Assembly (NCBI RefSeq): GCF_945859685.1
Contig: NC_079147.1
Span: 50,312,946 to 50,376,945 of the forward strand
Source of the DNA: Eupeodes corollae
Taxonomy: Eukaryota > Arthropoda > Insecta > Diptera > Syrphidae
Direction: 5' to 3'
Length of the DNA: 64,000 nucleotides
Shown here: positions 34,170-45,429 of the stretch, piece by piece
Position numbering within the stretch: position 1 is the first letter of the stretch
Layout of the letters: the number at the start of each line of letters is the position of its first letter
Translations under genes and position numbers: made by a program
The notes under the pieces: model-generated
The model's input: the letters and a program-made list of their open reading frames with translations, nothing else
The model's database searches: none
What the model was told of the DNA's origin: nothing

Positions 34170-34800
34170 TCAAAAACGATGCTGGCCAGAACGTTGCAAT
34201 CAATAGTGACTGCCTTAGAGACATGAATTCTTGAAAGTAATGTTTGGTACGCCGATATTTGTACATCAAGGACCTGTGAATTAGCATCTAGCATCGAGTG
34301 ATTTAACGGCGCTTAGCCCAAAGCGATTAACCAATCGCAGGACAATATTTCCATATATAATCTATTAAGAGATAAAAAACAAATCGTTTGGGTAAAATAT
34401 TAAACCTCTTTTGATTTAAACTTTAAGTGTTAATACATTTTCATAAGAATTTCCAATTTATGGAAACATTGCAATGGTAAACAAACTCATCAGGTACGTA
34501 AGTACATTCTTAATTAATTTCCAGTCCTTCGGTTGCCTTTTATGTTAATAAGGCTTGATGAGGTCCCTACTGTATTAAGTTGCTCATAACTTTATCGCTC
34601 TAAAACACAACAATTTCCAAGGAAAAGTTTGTATATTTTTTTCAAATACGACCTATAGCTTACTTGTACCGTTTAATCTTTGCTGATTCCTCTTAATGCC
34701 GCACTACTTTTAGATTAAAAATTATTTCCACGAAAAACTTACCTATGGATATGTAGGATAAGTACTTATGAGTGTTTAAAAAATACAACAACAAAAAAAC
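34170..34800. other. AT-rich, nothing recognised
   Basis: No supportable feature. Confidence 0.5.
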
Positions 34801-35454
34801 TGCACTAAAGGTTCTTATAACTACTGCAGCTCATCCTCGTATAGTACCAGAACCAAAGAGAGCTCAAGCGCTAATTAGTGAGAATTTTAGATGCAAAATT
34901 ATCTGTCGTTCACTCTGTGTACACACTACACACAATATACTATAAACAGCAGAGTATGTGTTACTCCTTGTTAGTTTCACCAGTAATTGCACCCCGTGTT
35001 TGTGCGGAACATTGTCAGGAATTATAAAGAATCTAGGACTAACAACCATCAGGACAAGGAATAAAACTTATCCGAAAACTCTAAACAAATTCATATATAA
35101 ATATGTGTATGTGTGTTGTGTATGTGTATGCATACATACTGTACGTTACGTGTACCTATATTTCAAGGATATTTTACTCGCTGCTGTATGGAAATTAGTT
35201 TCAACAAAAGCGCGTGAACAGCTAAATGCACATGCACATTGCATTATCTCTTAGAATAAAGTGAGCCGCAAGCGGTTGTAGCACTAACTACATTCACATA
35301 CAAACAAACACTTATATACATGAACACAAAACTCAACCTGCTGCAAGGACATAATATGAGCTGAGCACAGCAGACAGGCAGCAGAATATTTAAATGATAT
35401 CCTGCAGCTAGTTACCATTAAATCTAATGTGGGGCTTTAGTGTTTCATACACTC

Positions 35455-35718
35455 TCACTCTAGGAACTGTACACACCTACCTATACCTACATATAGCCCG
35501 AATAGGTCCTGTGGAAGCGAAAACATTCGCACGTAAACACCACCGTTACAAGCCATCATAATATTATGGTCTACCGCAGATCCGGATCCGGAGTTGAACG
35601 CTGAAGCTGAAGCTGAAGCCGTAGCCAAAGCCGAAGCCGACTGCTGTTGTTGTTGTTTTTCTTTTTGTTGTTTCTGTTGTTGTTGTTGTTGCTGTTGAAT
35701 AGTTGTTAAGGTTGCCAC
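35455..35718 (-). CDS. Possible host exon: polyglutamine and Ala-Ser-repeat frame
   Basis: The 87-codon minus-strand frame starts MATLTTI, then two glutamine runs broken by KQQKEKQ, then alternating Ala-Ser, then about 35 ordinary residues (ending GLYVGIGRCVQFLE). Polyglutamine plus simple repeats is frequent in fly regulatory proteins, but trinucleotide runs alone also give such frames. The surrounding 34.8-36.05 kb carries no TE signature. Unidentified, low confidence. Confidence 0.25.
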   Translation of the reverse strand: MATLTTIQQQQQQQQKQQKEKQQQQQSASALATASASASAFNSGSGSAVDHNIMMACNGGVYVRMFSLPQDLFGLYVGIGRCVQFLE

Positions 35719-35746
35719 TGCTATGCACGTATATATGTATAGTGTT

Positions 35747-35950
35747 TTAGTGTCGTTTCAACAGAATAGAGGTGGCCTTGCATATCGTCCTCGTCGTCGT
35801 CGTTGTCGTGGCTGATAGACTTTGAGATGTGGGCGACCTCTCATTAAAGCTCCAAGGCTCATGATGGTCTATGGTTGCAATGGCCATGCCGACGACAACT
35901 TGCAATGTGGTGGCAACCACAAATATTTGTGTTTTAATCCGTGCGGGCAT
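35747..35950 (-). CDS. Possible host exon: signal-peptide-like N-terminus
   Basis: Starting from the inner Met at 35950, the minus-strand frame reads MPARIKTQIFVVATTLQVVV then GMAIATIDHHEPWSFNERSP. That is a basic start, a 15-residue hydrophobic core and a plausible cleavage after GMA or AIA, followed by polar sequence and a poly-Thr stretch. A longer frame begins at 36043. It could be the first coding exon of a secreted host protein, but no clear splice donor was identified and chance cannot be excluded. Confidence 0.28.
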   Translation of the reverse strand: MPARIKTQIFVVATTLQVVVGMAIATIDHHEPWSFNERSPTSQSLSATTTTTTRTICKATSILLKRH

Positions 35951-36254
35951 GTTGCGTGTGTGTGTTAGTATGTAGTCAGTGTCTATGACACCAATATACT
36001 GCCAACAATATAATCCACAAACGGATGATCTTTTTGCTGGCAAAACTTGATAGTTTATTAATATACCTTCGTATTATTTTTGTGTCCCTAGATTTTTTTA
36101 CTGAGCAAAGTTAATATGAGGACTTAAAAAAGAGAGTAAGTTGTTGCAAAAAAAATAAGTTAATTGTACTTCCATTTTGTTTTTTGTTTGAAATGTTGTT
36201 TGTTAAAAATTGAGTGAAAGGCTACGTTATGGAAAAGTATTTATAAACTTCATA

Positions 36255-36330
36255 CATAGGAAGTTATTGGTCCTATTCGTCAAATTGAAAATATTGACAT
36301 TTCTTGACGTTTCAGGTCCTTAGAATCCAT
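36255..36330 (+). repeat. Repeat-X copy F, left-end fragment
   Basis: 'cataggaagttattggtcct', 'tcaaattgaaaatattgaca' and 'ttgacgtttcaggtcc' match the left end of copy A. It stops after about 75 bp. Confidence 0.65.
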
Positions 36331-36604
36331 CGGTTTTACCTCGTGCATCGCGTCGTAAGGATATACCTTTTCGTCGGGCATATCCGGAAAAGATACGGGC
36401 TTCAATATAATAACTTCAAGACATGGAGTATGGATCTTCACAAAAGACTAGTGCGTTCTTTACTAACTTTTCATTCCTTACTGTAAATTTTTATTCTAAA
36501 AATTTTACCTAGTGTTAGAATCGATGTTTTTTACAAGATAAAATAGTTTGAAGGCAAACTTTAAATTGTTGCCAATTTTAACCAATTTTAAGTGGTATTT
36601 TAAC

Positions 36605-38425
36605 TGAAGTCTGTTGGATAAGCGTTTAGCTGAAAATGTTCTTAATGTATTTAAAGCGCTGAATCTGAGTCCCATTAACTGCTCCAATGCTACCCACTTC
36701 ACCAAAAAGTCTAGTTCGCTACTAGATCTGTATCTTGGCAGCGATGTTGGTAAGGTTATGCTTTACAGCCAGCTTTTAGCACATGGTTTTTCCGAGCACA
36801 ATTTACTTTTTGTATGTTTGAAATTCGTTTTTCAGGTTGATCAACAATTTGTTCAATCCGAGGCTTCAAAAGCTTAAACACATATGACTTAGTGCTTGAC
36901 TTTGACTGCGTAAAATGGCACTCACTGTAACATATTCTTCTCGTTAGGCATACGGCTCCATTTTGGCTGAATAGTGATATCTCTGCTCTGATGTCACGAC
37001 GAGATGCTGCCTACAGTCAATGGAGACGTTACAAACTGGAGCACTTCCACAAATAGTATTGCAGACTGCGTAATCAAGTTGTCGTAATGGTCAGAACGGC
37101 AAAAAGACTTTATTATGAAAATAGATTTGGTTCCTTAACCTCTAGTAAGAAATTATGGAAAAACCTGCGTGAAATCGGTATTGGCAAACAATCCAAACAA
37201 CTTGTTGGTGACGTTGATCTTGATGTACTCAACAAAAAGCTTACGTCCATGCCCTTAAACGTTGCTTTTCCCCTTCATTTCCTTACTGAGGAGGAACCAA
37301 CTTCTATCAACAGCTCTCTGAGTTTTATAAGAAAACAGGAAGAAAACATTGTAGAGGCAATAATATCGAGATTACTGCTTCCATATATACTGCGCTTTAT
37401 AACCTATGTACATATTTAACAGCATATTGATCACTGCCGAGAATCCTTTAGAATGGAAGAAGGCTAAGATTTTACCCATACCCAAAAAGCAAACAGGTAC
37501 TGCTACAGAATTTCGGCCGATTGCCATTCTTCCGTTTCTTTCGAAGGTGTTTGAAAAAACAATTCTATCTTACAAACAACAACCTGTTAAGTACCTGTCA
37601 GTCTGGTTTTCGACTTGAGCGCAGCTGCTTATCCGACTTATTTTTTGTAACTGATGAAATAAGAAACACCGTTAGATTATTCAAAGGCTTTTGATACCGT
37701 TAATTAACTTTGGGTTTTCTTTAGAGTCCTGTAAGCTTGTTCTTTCGTATCTCAGCGGTAGGCAACAATGAGTGGTGGCCAATAGATATTCGTCCAGATT
37801 TCTCAATGTTTTGAGTGGAGTGCCACAGGGATCTATCCTTGGACCAATCCCCTTCTCACTTTACATAAAAGAGTTACCACAAGTTGCTTAAAATTGTTTA
37901 ATTCATCTTTATGCTGACGATGTGTAGCTCCTGATAAGTTGAACTTTTGGGGCTAAAAATGATGCCGTAACTTTGGTGAAAGGGGATCTTTTCCCCATTT
38001 TACAGTGGTCAAAAAAGACCGATCTCCGCCTTAAAACTTACTGTGAAATCAACATCACTCCCCATCTATCACAAAAACTTTGACCAATCGGGTTTAATCC
38101 TGTTGAAACTTGACGACGAAACCATTGAATATGCTAGCACCGCTAGAAACCTAGGAGTAATATTCAATCACACACTCACTTAGGATGACCACCTCAAAAG
38201 TGCTATTGGTAAAGTCTATGGAAGTCTCCGCCTTCTTCAAGTCACTCGAAATTTCATCCCGAACAGAACTAAATTGCTTCTTGCTAAGGCCCTTATGGTA
38301 TAAATAGCGATCTCAAGGCAACCTAGCCTGAGTTCCAATTAGCTCTATAGTGCGCCGTTTTGATAAAGGCCCTTATACTACCAACTATGTGGTATGGGTT
38401 TGAAATCTTTTGTATACTAGACTGT
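36605..38425 (+). pseudogene. Jockey-superfamily LINE ORF2, decayed
   Basis: Endonuclease end (36614-36877): SSSLLDLYLGSD and AHGFSEHNLLF, where the usual catalytic SDH is changed to SEH. RT part: AKRLYYENRFGSLTSSKKLW (37096), WKKAKILPIPKKQTGTATEF-RPIAILPFLSKVFEK (37450-37560), FDTVN (about 37690), LSGVPQGSILGP (37810), and LYADDV (37907-37924), so the catalytic YADD is retained. Later fragments include SAIGKVYGSLRLLQVTRNF (38200). Many stops and shifts. A small insertion interrupts it at 38297. Confidence 0.75.
38286..38376. repeat. Short insertion with 11-bp flanking repeats
   Basis: AAGGCCCTTAT occurs at 38286-38296 and 38366-38376, flanking 69 bp of unrelated sequence. The LINE reading frame (LLLAKAL...) resumes after the second copy as KALILPTMWYGFEIF. 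So this looks like a target-duplicating insertion of a very short element, or of a severely 5'-truncated one. The origin of the 69 bp is not recognised. Confidence 0.6.
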
Positions 38426-38799
38426 GTGACTAGCCGCAAATATATTTTTAATTTACGTCGTTATGATCATGTATCCATTTTTTGAATTTATACAAATTTA
38501 ATATTAAATCATACTGTAAAATAAAGAATTTTCCAAAAGGGACGGGTTCAACTTGACAGTTCGTGGTGCCATATTTTGTATTTTACTTTCTGTCAAAATA
38601 TCATATTTTATCATATTGGCAAGTTAGAAAATTAAGGAACAATGATACAATTTTATTATCAACGATGCTTGCGTTGGGCCCCGTTTTTGGGATGCATGTT
38701 CATCCTTCCAAGTCAAATTTTTGGGTCCGTTGTGATACCACATGGATCAGTTGATCAGCTTAACTCGTCAGACCAATTGGAGCTCCGAATGATGCGTAG

Positions 38800-41117
38800 G
38801 AGACAAATAATGTCAGAATTTTTTAGATCGCTGGTATCGTTGAAGTAGTAGACTCCAAGGCGTATTCTACGTCTTTGTGATAAGGCAGGGCATGTGCACA
38901 GAAGATGAGAGATTGTCTCCTACTCCTCCTCGTCCATGCAACTCCTACAAAAATCATTTGCCGAGGCTCCAAGTCGAATATGCTTTCCTATTAAGCAGTG
39001 CCCAGTCAGGACACTCAAAACGTAGCTAATGTGCAATCTACTCAGAGAGATTAATTGTTTTGACCGCCTGGCGCTAAGATTAGGCCAAATTAGTTTTTTC
39101 GCTAAACAGGTGGTGGTGTTATTCCACCTGAAGTTTGTTTTATCTATGGTATCTTGCTCTAGCATAAGTTTACATGTAGATAAGGCGATACCTATGCTAT
39201 CATTGTGAGTCAGCAGAGGTAAAGTTGTTCCGCTTTTTGCAAGTTCAAAAGCTTTACAATTTCCTGGAATGTCTCTATGGTCCGGCATCCAGAAAAGGTG
39301 AATGTTGAACTGTGTAGCCATATCCGCAAGAGATGATCGAACATTAAGGGCTGTTAGTGAGTTAGTGTAGAAATATTCTAGGGACTTGAACGCAGCTTGG
39401 CTATCCGAGAAGATGCGTATATCATTAGTTGATATAACGTTTTCTTTAAACCAGGATAGGACTTCTTTTATAGCCAGGATTTCAGCTTCGAACAAGCTAC
39501 AATGATCGGGTAGACGAAAGGAGAGACTTAAGTTTAGTCTATCTGAGTACACGCCTCAACCAACCCCATCCTCCGTTTTTGATCCGTCTGTATAAAAGTT
39601 TATAGGATCATCGTTCAAAAATGATGTATTCTTGGAGGTATAGTCACTTTGAAGCTATAGTTATTAAACTGAGGATGGGGTATGGTGTAGTCAATACTAC
39701 TGTTTATAGTTCTGAACGAGTTCAAAATAGTGGTGTGGCCAATTCCATTATTGATCGACAGAGAGGAGGCTTGAAGCCGTTTGGATGTGTTAGCGGCCGT
39801 TTGCTTACTGAAAATGTCCAGCGGTATTAGGTTCAACAGAACATCAAGTGGATCGGAGGGGGTAGAGCGAAGTGCTTATCCCATACACAGGCAGGCTGTT
39901 CAATGGACTTTGTTGAGTTTATCGCGATTTGTCGCTATATCTAGCTTGCTCAGAGAATTTAAGTGGTACACCTTTATGATAGGATGGTCAATGAGTGGGA
40001 CTTTGTATTTCCTTGTGAAGAGGACAAGGTTGGTTTTTTGTGGATTAACGCCTAGTCCACACCGATTTGCCCATCTGGTGAGCTTATTTAAAGCGGTTCT
40101 TTTAGTATATTGGGATGTTTCCCCGTTACTGCAATAGCAACATCGTCCTCATAAGCAAACACTCTGTATCATTTATTACTAAGTTCCAGAGGAGAGGAAA
40201 TAGGACACCACCTTGTGGCGTACCTCTGCTGACACCCCTTTGTGCAGTAAAATCGCCCAGTTTTGAATTTTTAATCCTACTTATCAGCATCTGATTAATC
40301 TATTTGCTGATCGAATTATCTACCTTCAGAGATGTCAATACACGTGCAATTGCAGATGTTTTGACGTTGTTAAATGCACCTTGTATATCTACGAAGGCAA
40401 CTCAAATCAAATCAAATGGGGTGGCGCAACAGTCCGTTGTGAACCAGGGCCTAGTGACTTACAACTCTCAACCATTCCTGTGTGCGAGTACTGTTGTCAG
40501 GAATGGAAGGGACCTACAATTTAAGGCCGAATCCGAACGGCTAATTTGAGAAAGCACTTTTTCATGACAAGAATTACTCTTGAAGGATTTGTCAATTCCT
40601 CGCAAGAGGCAGTACCCGCGAAAATTATTTTTTTAAATTAAGCTGGCACAGGCAGGGATTGAACCCAAGACCCCTTGCATGACAGTCCAACGCACAACGT
40701 ACTTTTTATGATGGAGGGAATATTCGATTGTACGTACTATACTGTGTAGAGCCGTTTCAAATGATTTTCCTTTGTCGTAGGCGTGTTGAGCTTTGAAAGG
40801 AGGGACTTATCAATACTTGCCCTTAAGTGGATATCGATCAAACGTTCAAAAGTTTTGAGAAGAAATGATAATAAACTGATGGGTCTTAGGTCTTTAGGGC
40901 TAAATTGGATGGATTTTCCAGCATTTGGAATAAAAGCGACTTTAATTGTCTCCAAGACATCGGGATGTATGCCAATTTAAAGCATCCCTTGAAGATGTTT
41001 TCTAGGATGGGTATTAGAAAACTTGCATTTTCTTGCAGTTCAACTGGAACTATACCATCCGGATCTGCAGGATCCCATGCAAAATCCACATTAAACAGGA
41101 AATTAAACCAAACAACC
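38800..41117 (-). pseudogene. LOA-type LINE ORF2, antisense, split by a SINE
   Basis: Minus-strand pieces in order: PDGIVPVELQ and MSWRQLKSLLFQ (41060-40960), KDLRPISLLSFLLKTFERLI (about 40840-40900), TALH...VRTIEYSL (40700-40750), then the SINE, then AFVDIQGAFNNV (about 40360-40400), an RT tail, RNase H (39552-38920: IFSDSQAAFKSL, LFWMPDHRDIPGN), and CRSCMDEEE near 38925-38955. In the RNase H the PGH motif reads PDH. Its 5' truncation is at about 41117, abutting Repeat-X copy G. Related to the 45.4 and 60.6 kb copies more than to 20-26 kb at some residues, but I did not align them fully. Confidence 0.8.
40402..40695 (-). mobile_element. tRNA-derived SINE, copy 2, inserted in LOA copy
   Basis: Body identical in layout to copy 1 (three conserved landmarks: 'gtggcgcaacagtccgttgt', 'ctaatttgagaaagcacttt', 'gcagggattgaacccaagac'). 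The B box is intact. The A-box end is missing, so the head is truncated at 40695. The tail is a (ATCAA)n repeat (40402-40417). It interrupts the RT frame of the LOA copy, giving a relative age: SINE younger than LOA. Confidence 0.85.
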
Positions 41118-41335
41118 AAAGGAAGTTTTTATAATCGGTCCGATTTTTCAAATTGAAAAATTTGACATTTCTCCACGAATCTATGAACGTACGTGCACAC
41201 GCACGCAAAGAAATCTCTCTAAAAATCTTTTATTTCGACTCTAGGGACCTTGAAACGTCAAGAAATGACACAATTTTAAATTCGACAAATCAGACCCTTT
41301 ACAATAACTTCCCATTTGAAGTTAAAAATGTAATT
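41118..41335. repeat. Repeat-X copy G: two left ends in inverted orientation
   Basis: 41118-41172 reads as a plus-strand Repeat-X left end ('ggaagtttttataatcggtc', 'tcaaattgaaaaatttgaca'). 41185-41335 reads as a minus-strand left end including the GTACG/GCACG microsatellite, 'tcgactctagggaccttgaa' and 'cccatttgaagtta'. Together they form a head-to-head palindromic arrangement of about 220 bp. Confidence 0.72.
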
Positions 41336-41339
41336 AAAG

Positions 41340-44300
41340 TAAACTTGACATTTATACAAAACAGTCAAAATCTGAATGTTTAAAAAAAAAGCTTCACCAT
41401 TTTAATGAGACTTCAATTATTTTCCACAACAAATCTAAAGGTTGACCTTCCTTAATAAAACTTGTACAAAAATCACAAATGTTAATACAAATTTTAGTAT
41501 TCCTGTTTTCTTTAAATTGTACGAACTTGTTTAAATAATAGAAAACAAAAATAAATAATATGTTCTCCTGTTTTTCAAGTGTCCAGTTTTTAGAAGCGAA
41601 GCCGATTAGGAAAAGTCCTTGCCAAGTACAAAAAAATAAAAAAAAAATAATTCCACTCAAATTAAACAACCACTCACATACATTTTACCTACCGGAAACG
41701 TGGCAAATGAAGTTTAGTTCGGATTTTTTGTTGGGGGGCTCTTCATTTCTTTTTTTTTTATATGTACGTATGCATGTATGTATGTACTATATCTCAATAT
41801 AAATGGTATTCCTTAAAATACTCTCGTAATTCCAGGACGAACTAAATATATAAAAAAAAAACTTCCTAATATGTAAATTTGACGATGAACAGTAGAAAGT
41901 TTTGTATGAATTGTTGATAACTGTCAGGAATACAAATTAGAATATGGTTGACAGATAGGAGACAAAAACTTATATTCACAATACACAAAATATACACTTA
42001 TACATTTACAGAATATACAGACATAAATAAAACAAACATCACTGTGTGAGATCCTTGTGGCAAAGTTTCACTTAAACCCGTTTTATTTAAATGTTTTTAT
42101 TTGTAGGTTTTGGTTCTTTATTTTAAGAGCAAATAAATGAAAAAGGAACTAAATAAAAACATATAAATAACTAAAGGATACCGAGTCCTTGTTATGGAAT
42201 GGTTATAGCGAGTAAGAATAGAGAGAATCAAAGAATGTCCTTCGAAAACAGTTTTTTTTCTGAAGAAAAGTATCATACCAAGCACATGTGGGTTTGAAGA
42301 TTCTTAAGAAATGTTTCGAGGGTGCCAAAACAAGTTTAAACCTCTGGGAACCTTAGACATAAAATAAATATTTTAACTGATAGAATCAGAATGTATGGTA
42401 TTCTAAGATTAATACTTCTTCCCTTCACTTTATTCTGAAAAAGCTCGATTAGTGTGGTGCCCCTGTTAAAAACGTTATTTTATTTATTTATTTTTTTTTT
42501 CTTATCAATTACATATTTTAAATTCACTATTAATAAATGGTAATGGCTTAACGTTATTTATTCTTATCAATACCATGAAGAGTTCTGTAAAGGGAAAAGT
42601 TCCACTAATTTAATACTCAATTCTGTTAAAGTAACTTGTCATATTAAAAAAGATTTTGTACTTTGAAAGTGTCATGTAACAACTCCAGATATTTTTTAGC
42701 AATGACTTGGAAAGGCATCGTGTGGTAAATTAATTCACTTTCGCTAGACACAGCAAGTTTCTGCAACTCGATATCTTGACAGAAATTTACTACCAAAGCT
42801 CTGAGGTAAAATAAGTCACATTTAGCAAAAACAACATTGGAAATAATAAGAACTTATCCAAATCCAAATGCACGTAGTTTGACCAATTTCTGAAAAAAAA
42901 TGTTGGACATAATGAAGCACCCAACGATTCTGCTTTTTAAAACTGGTATGCCAGTTGACAACACCCATAATTTTAGCAAAACATATCAATTAAAGAACAT
43001 CAACCCACGATCATCGCCATTAGCTCAAAATTTCTTGAACTAACCTGAGGAGAATTCTGCTCAAGGATCTGAAATCATTTGATAAGACAGTTGAATTGAC
43101 ACTTCGTTTTCACTTTACATTGAATTCACATCTTTTTTTTGGGCTCCTTTTCATCATTTATTGAGAATAGAAGGAAAGCTTGGTTTTGATTATGAAGTGG
43201 TGGTGCCAACAGTCTGGAAAGAATTCAAAGGATTAAAGCAATTATCATCCGAACAATATATGATTCTGATTCAGTGTTGTTCCAATAACCTACAAGTAAA
43301 AGCCCGGCCCTTTACTGGTTGGAATGTCTCTATAACAATTTATTAGTGAAACAAACAAATTAAGGTTTAAAAAGTCCGTTTCCATTTAGTAATACCAACC
43401 AAAGTTTATAGTATAGGTCCTCTGCTGAAATATCTACATTACCTTTTGATTCTCGAAATGCCTGACTTTTTACTTTCAAAGATAAAACAAGCAAATACGC
43501 AATTGTAAGCCAAAAACAAATTTATTGTCTACGAGTAGTATTTGACTGTGCATCAAAAATATTGATTGAAAACCAAAACCTTTGAGAAATAACAAATATC
43601 AATACCTTTAACTTGTAAAAAGCCTTCACATTCGTAGAAACCAGAAAGAAAAATCAGTAATGTAACGAATCCTGTTTACGTTTCAGTTAAAGTGTAGAAC
43701 TTTGCTGGTCATGAAAAGAGCAACAAGAATCTAACTACAAAGAATCCTCAACTAGTCAATTTGCTCAATACATACCCATACACACACGAAAGCCAGTACA
43801 GACAAAAAGCTAAATAAGTTCCAAAACACAGAAAAATAGCACACACAGGTTTCTATCAGAGTCAGTACATTGTTACTTTTGTCCATGCACAGAAATAAAA
43901 AGAAAACCCTTCGTTCGTAGAGTGTTGCTCAGGCAGGGTATATCTAGGATAAAATAAAATAATGTAAACCGAGAAAGGATTTTTCTCTGGTCTTACATCC
44001 TACAAAATTGCATAGCTTTAGCTTCTGAAGCAGCCTGCCATTTACCAGTTTTGCTTAATAGAAAAAACCTCCAGTGCCAGCTGAAGAACTGAAGAACTGC
44101 GGACGAATTCTTTAATATGGAAATAGCTCGGTTGCTGCTGCATTGCACTTCTTCGTCTAACATTCGGAGAAATTGGTGGTGGTGTTGTTGACAGGGCAAA
44201 AGGATACTTCTTCAAATCACGATTAAAAAGATGATTGTGTGTTGAGTAGTGGTTTTGTGAAAATGTTTTATTAAAATTCCCTTTTTTAGAGGGCAGATAA

Positions 44301-45425
44301 ATAATTTTATGCTTAGAATCGCAAAGTGATGCTGAAAAATCCCTCCTGGAATCTATTAGTGTGGTGTAAAAACTTGCAATGAAATTGGTTGGTTTGGGGG
44401 AAATTGATTCCAATTAAGTTATTTAACAATTCAACTAACTTTGTGGGGGGAAACTAAATTCATTAATCAGAATAACCAATTTTACGGTATAAAGTAATAA
44501 AGATTAACACGTAAGTGGCTTACTCATAATTCATACAAATTTGAATTCAATTTAGTTTGCAGTTTAGAGCGAAAGTAGATAGTTAAATAAATTTTGGCCT
44601 GCATTAAATAAAATATTCGTTTAAATTTATCCATTTTCTCAAATCTATTAATTTCATATAGTTATTATGCTTAGAAGGTTAATTGAATTTTATTTCTAAT
44701 AGAATTTAAAAAAACAATATTAAGAGTAAGAGTCTATCTAAGCATCTCGAATCGGCCGCAAGATTGCGTTAGAATTTCATCTGCCCATTACAACTTTTTG
44801 CTATTTAATTGATTATTCGTCGATTTGCCTCCAACCAGTTAACATAGTTCTTGTGGGGAATAATTTTGTTTCAATCAATCTTTCAACGAAATTGATTATT
44901 TTTAAATGAAACTTAAATACATTTTTTTTTATAAATTGAGTCGCTTTTTGAATTCAGTTTAGTTAACACGCCTCTAAAACTTCTTAGGATTTATTATTGT
45001 TATTCATTGAACTATACGTTTATGTACAAAAATATGCTTAAAAGCTAATAGCTACTAGGTCTTCTAGCTCACTTAGGATTTTGCAGCAATTAACTAAAAT
45101 ATTTTTTCTAGTGCTTAAAAATAAATTGATTTTTTTTTTTGTACAATTCACAAAATAAGTAAGAATTCTGAAATAAGATTACAATAAACCGACTTATTTA
45201 CGATAAAGAATTCATTATTAACCACATATTTGAAAATTTGGAGCAACTTAAGCAGATATGACTAACCATAATAAAATAAGTAATATGTTCAGACTTTAAA
45301 CATATTACAGGCGTTGATAAAAGGAAGGATCTTAAACACTTGAACTATAAAATATGAGGTAAAATAGAGTTTACGTGTTATTTAATTAAGTTTATTTTTA
45401 TTGCATAGTAACTTTAATACTAGAT
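41340..45425. other. Long AT-rich stretch, nothing recognised
   Basis: About 4 kb with no TE match by eye. Frames at 43161-43346 and 44042-44413 (minus) are isolated; the second has a mildly ordinary composition, but no motif or supporting context. This may be host intron or intergenic DNA. Confidence 0.4.
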
Positions 45426-45429
45426 ATAC

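Noticed and set aside
41394..41802. Overlapping frames on both strands
   Set aside because: Compositional frames in AT-rich DNA; no recognisable domain.
44042..44413. 123-codon minus-strand frame
   Set aside because: Isolated, no motif, overlapped by a second frame in another register; not enough to call a gene.
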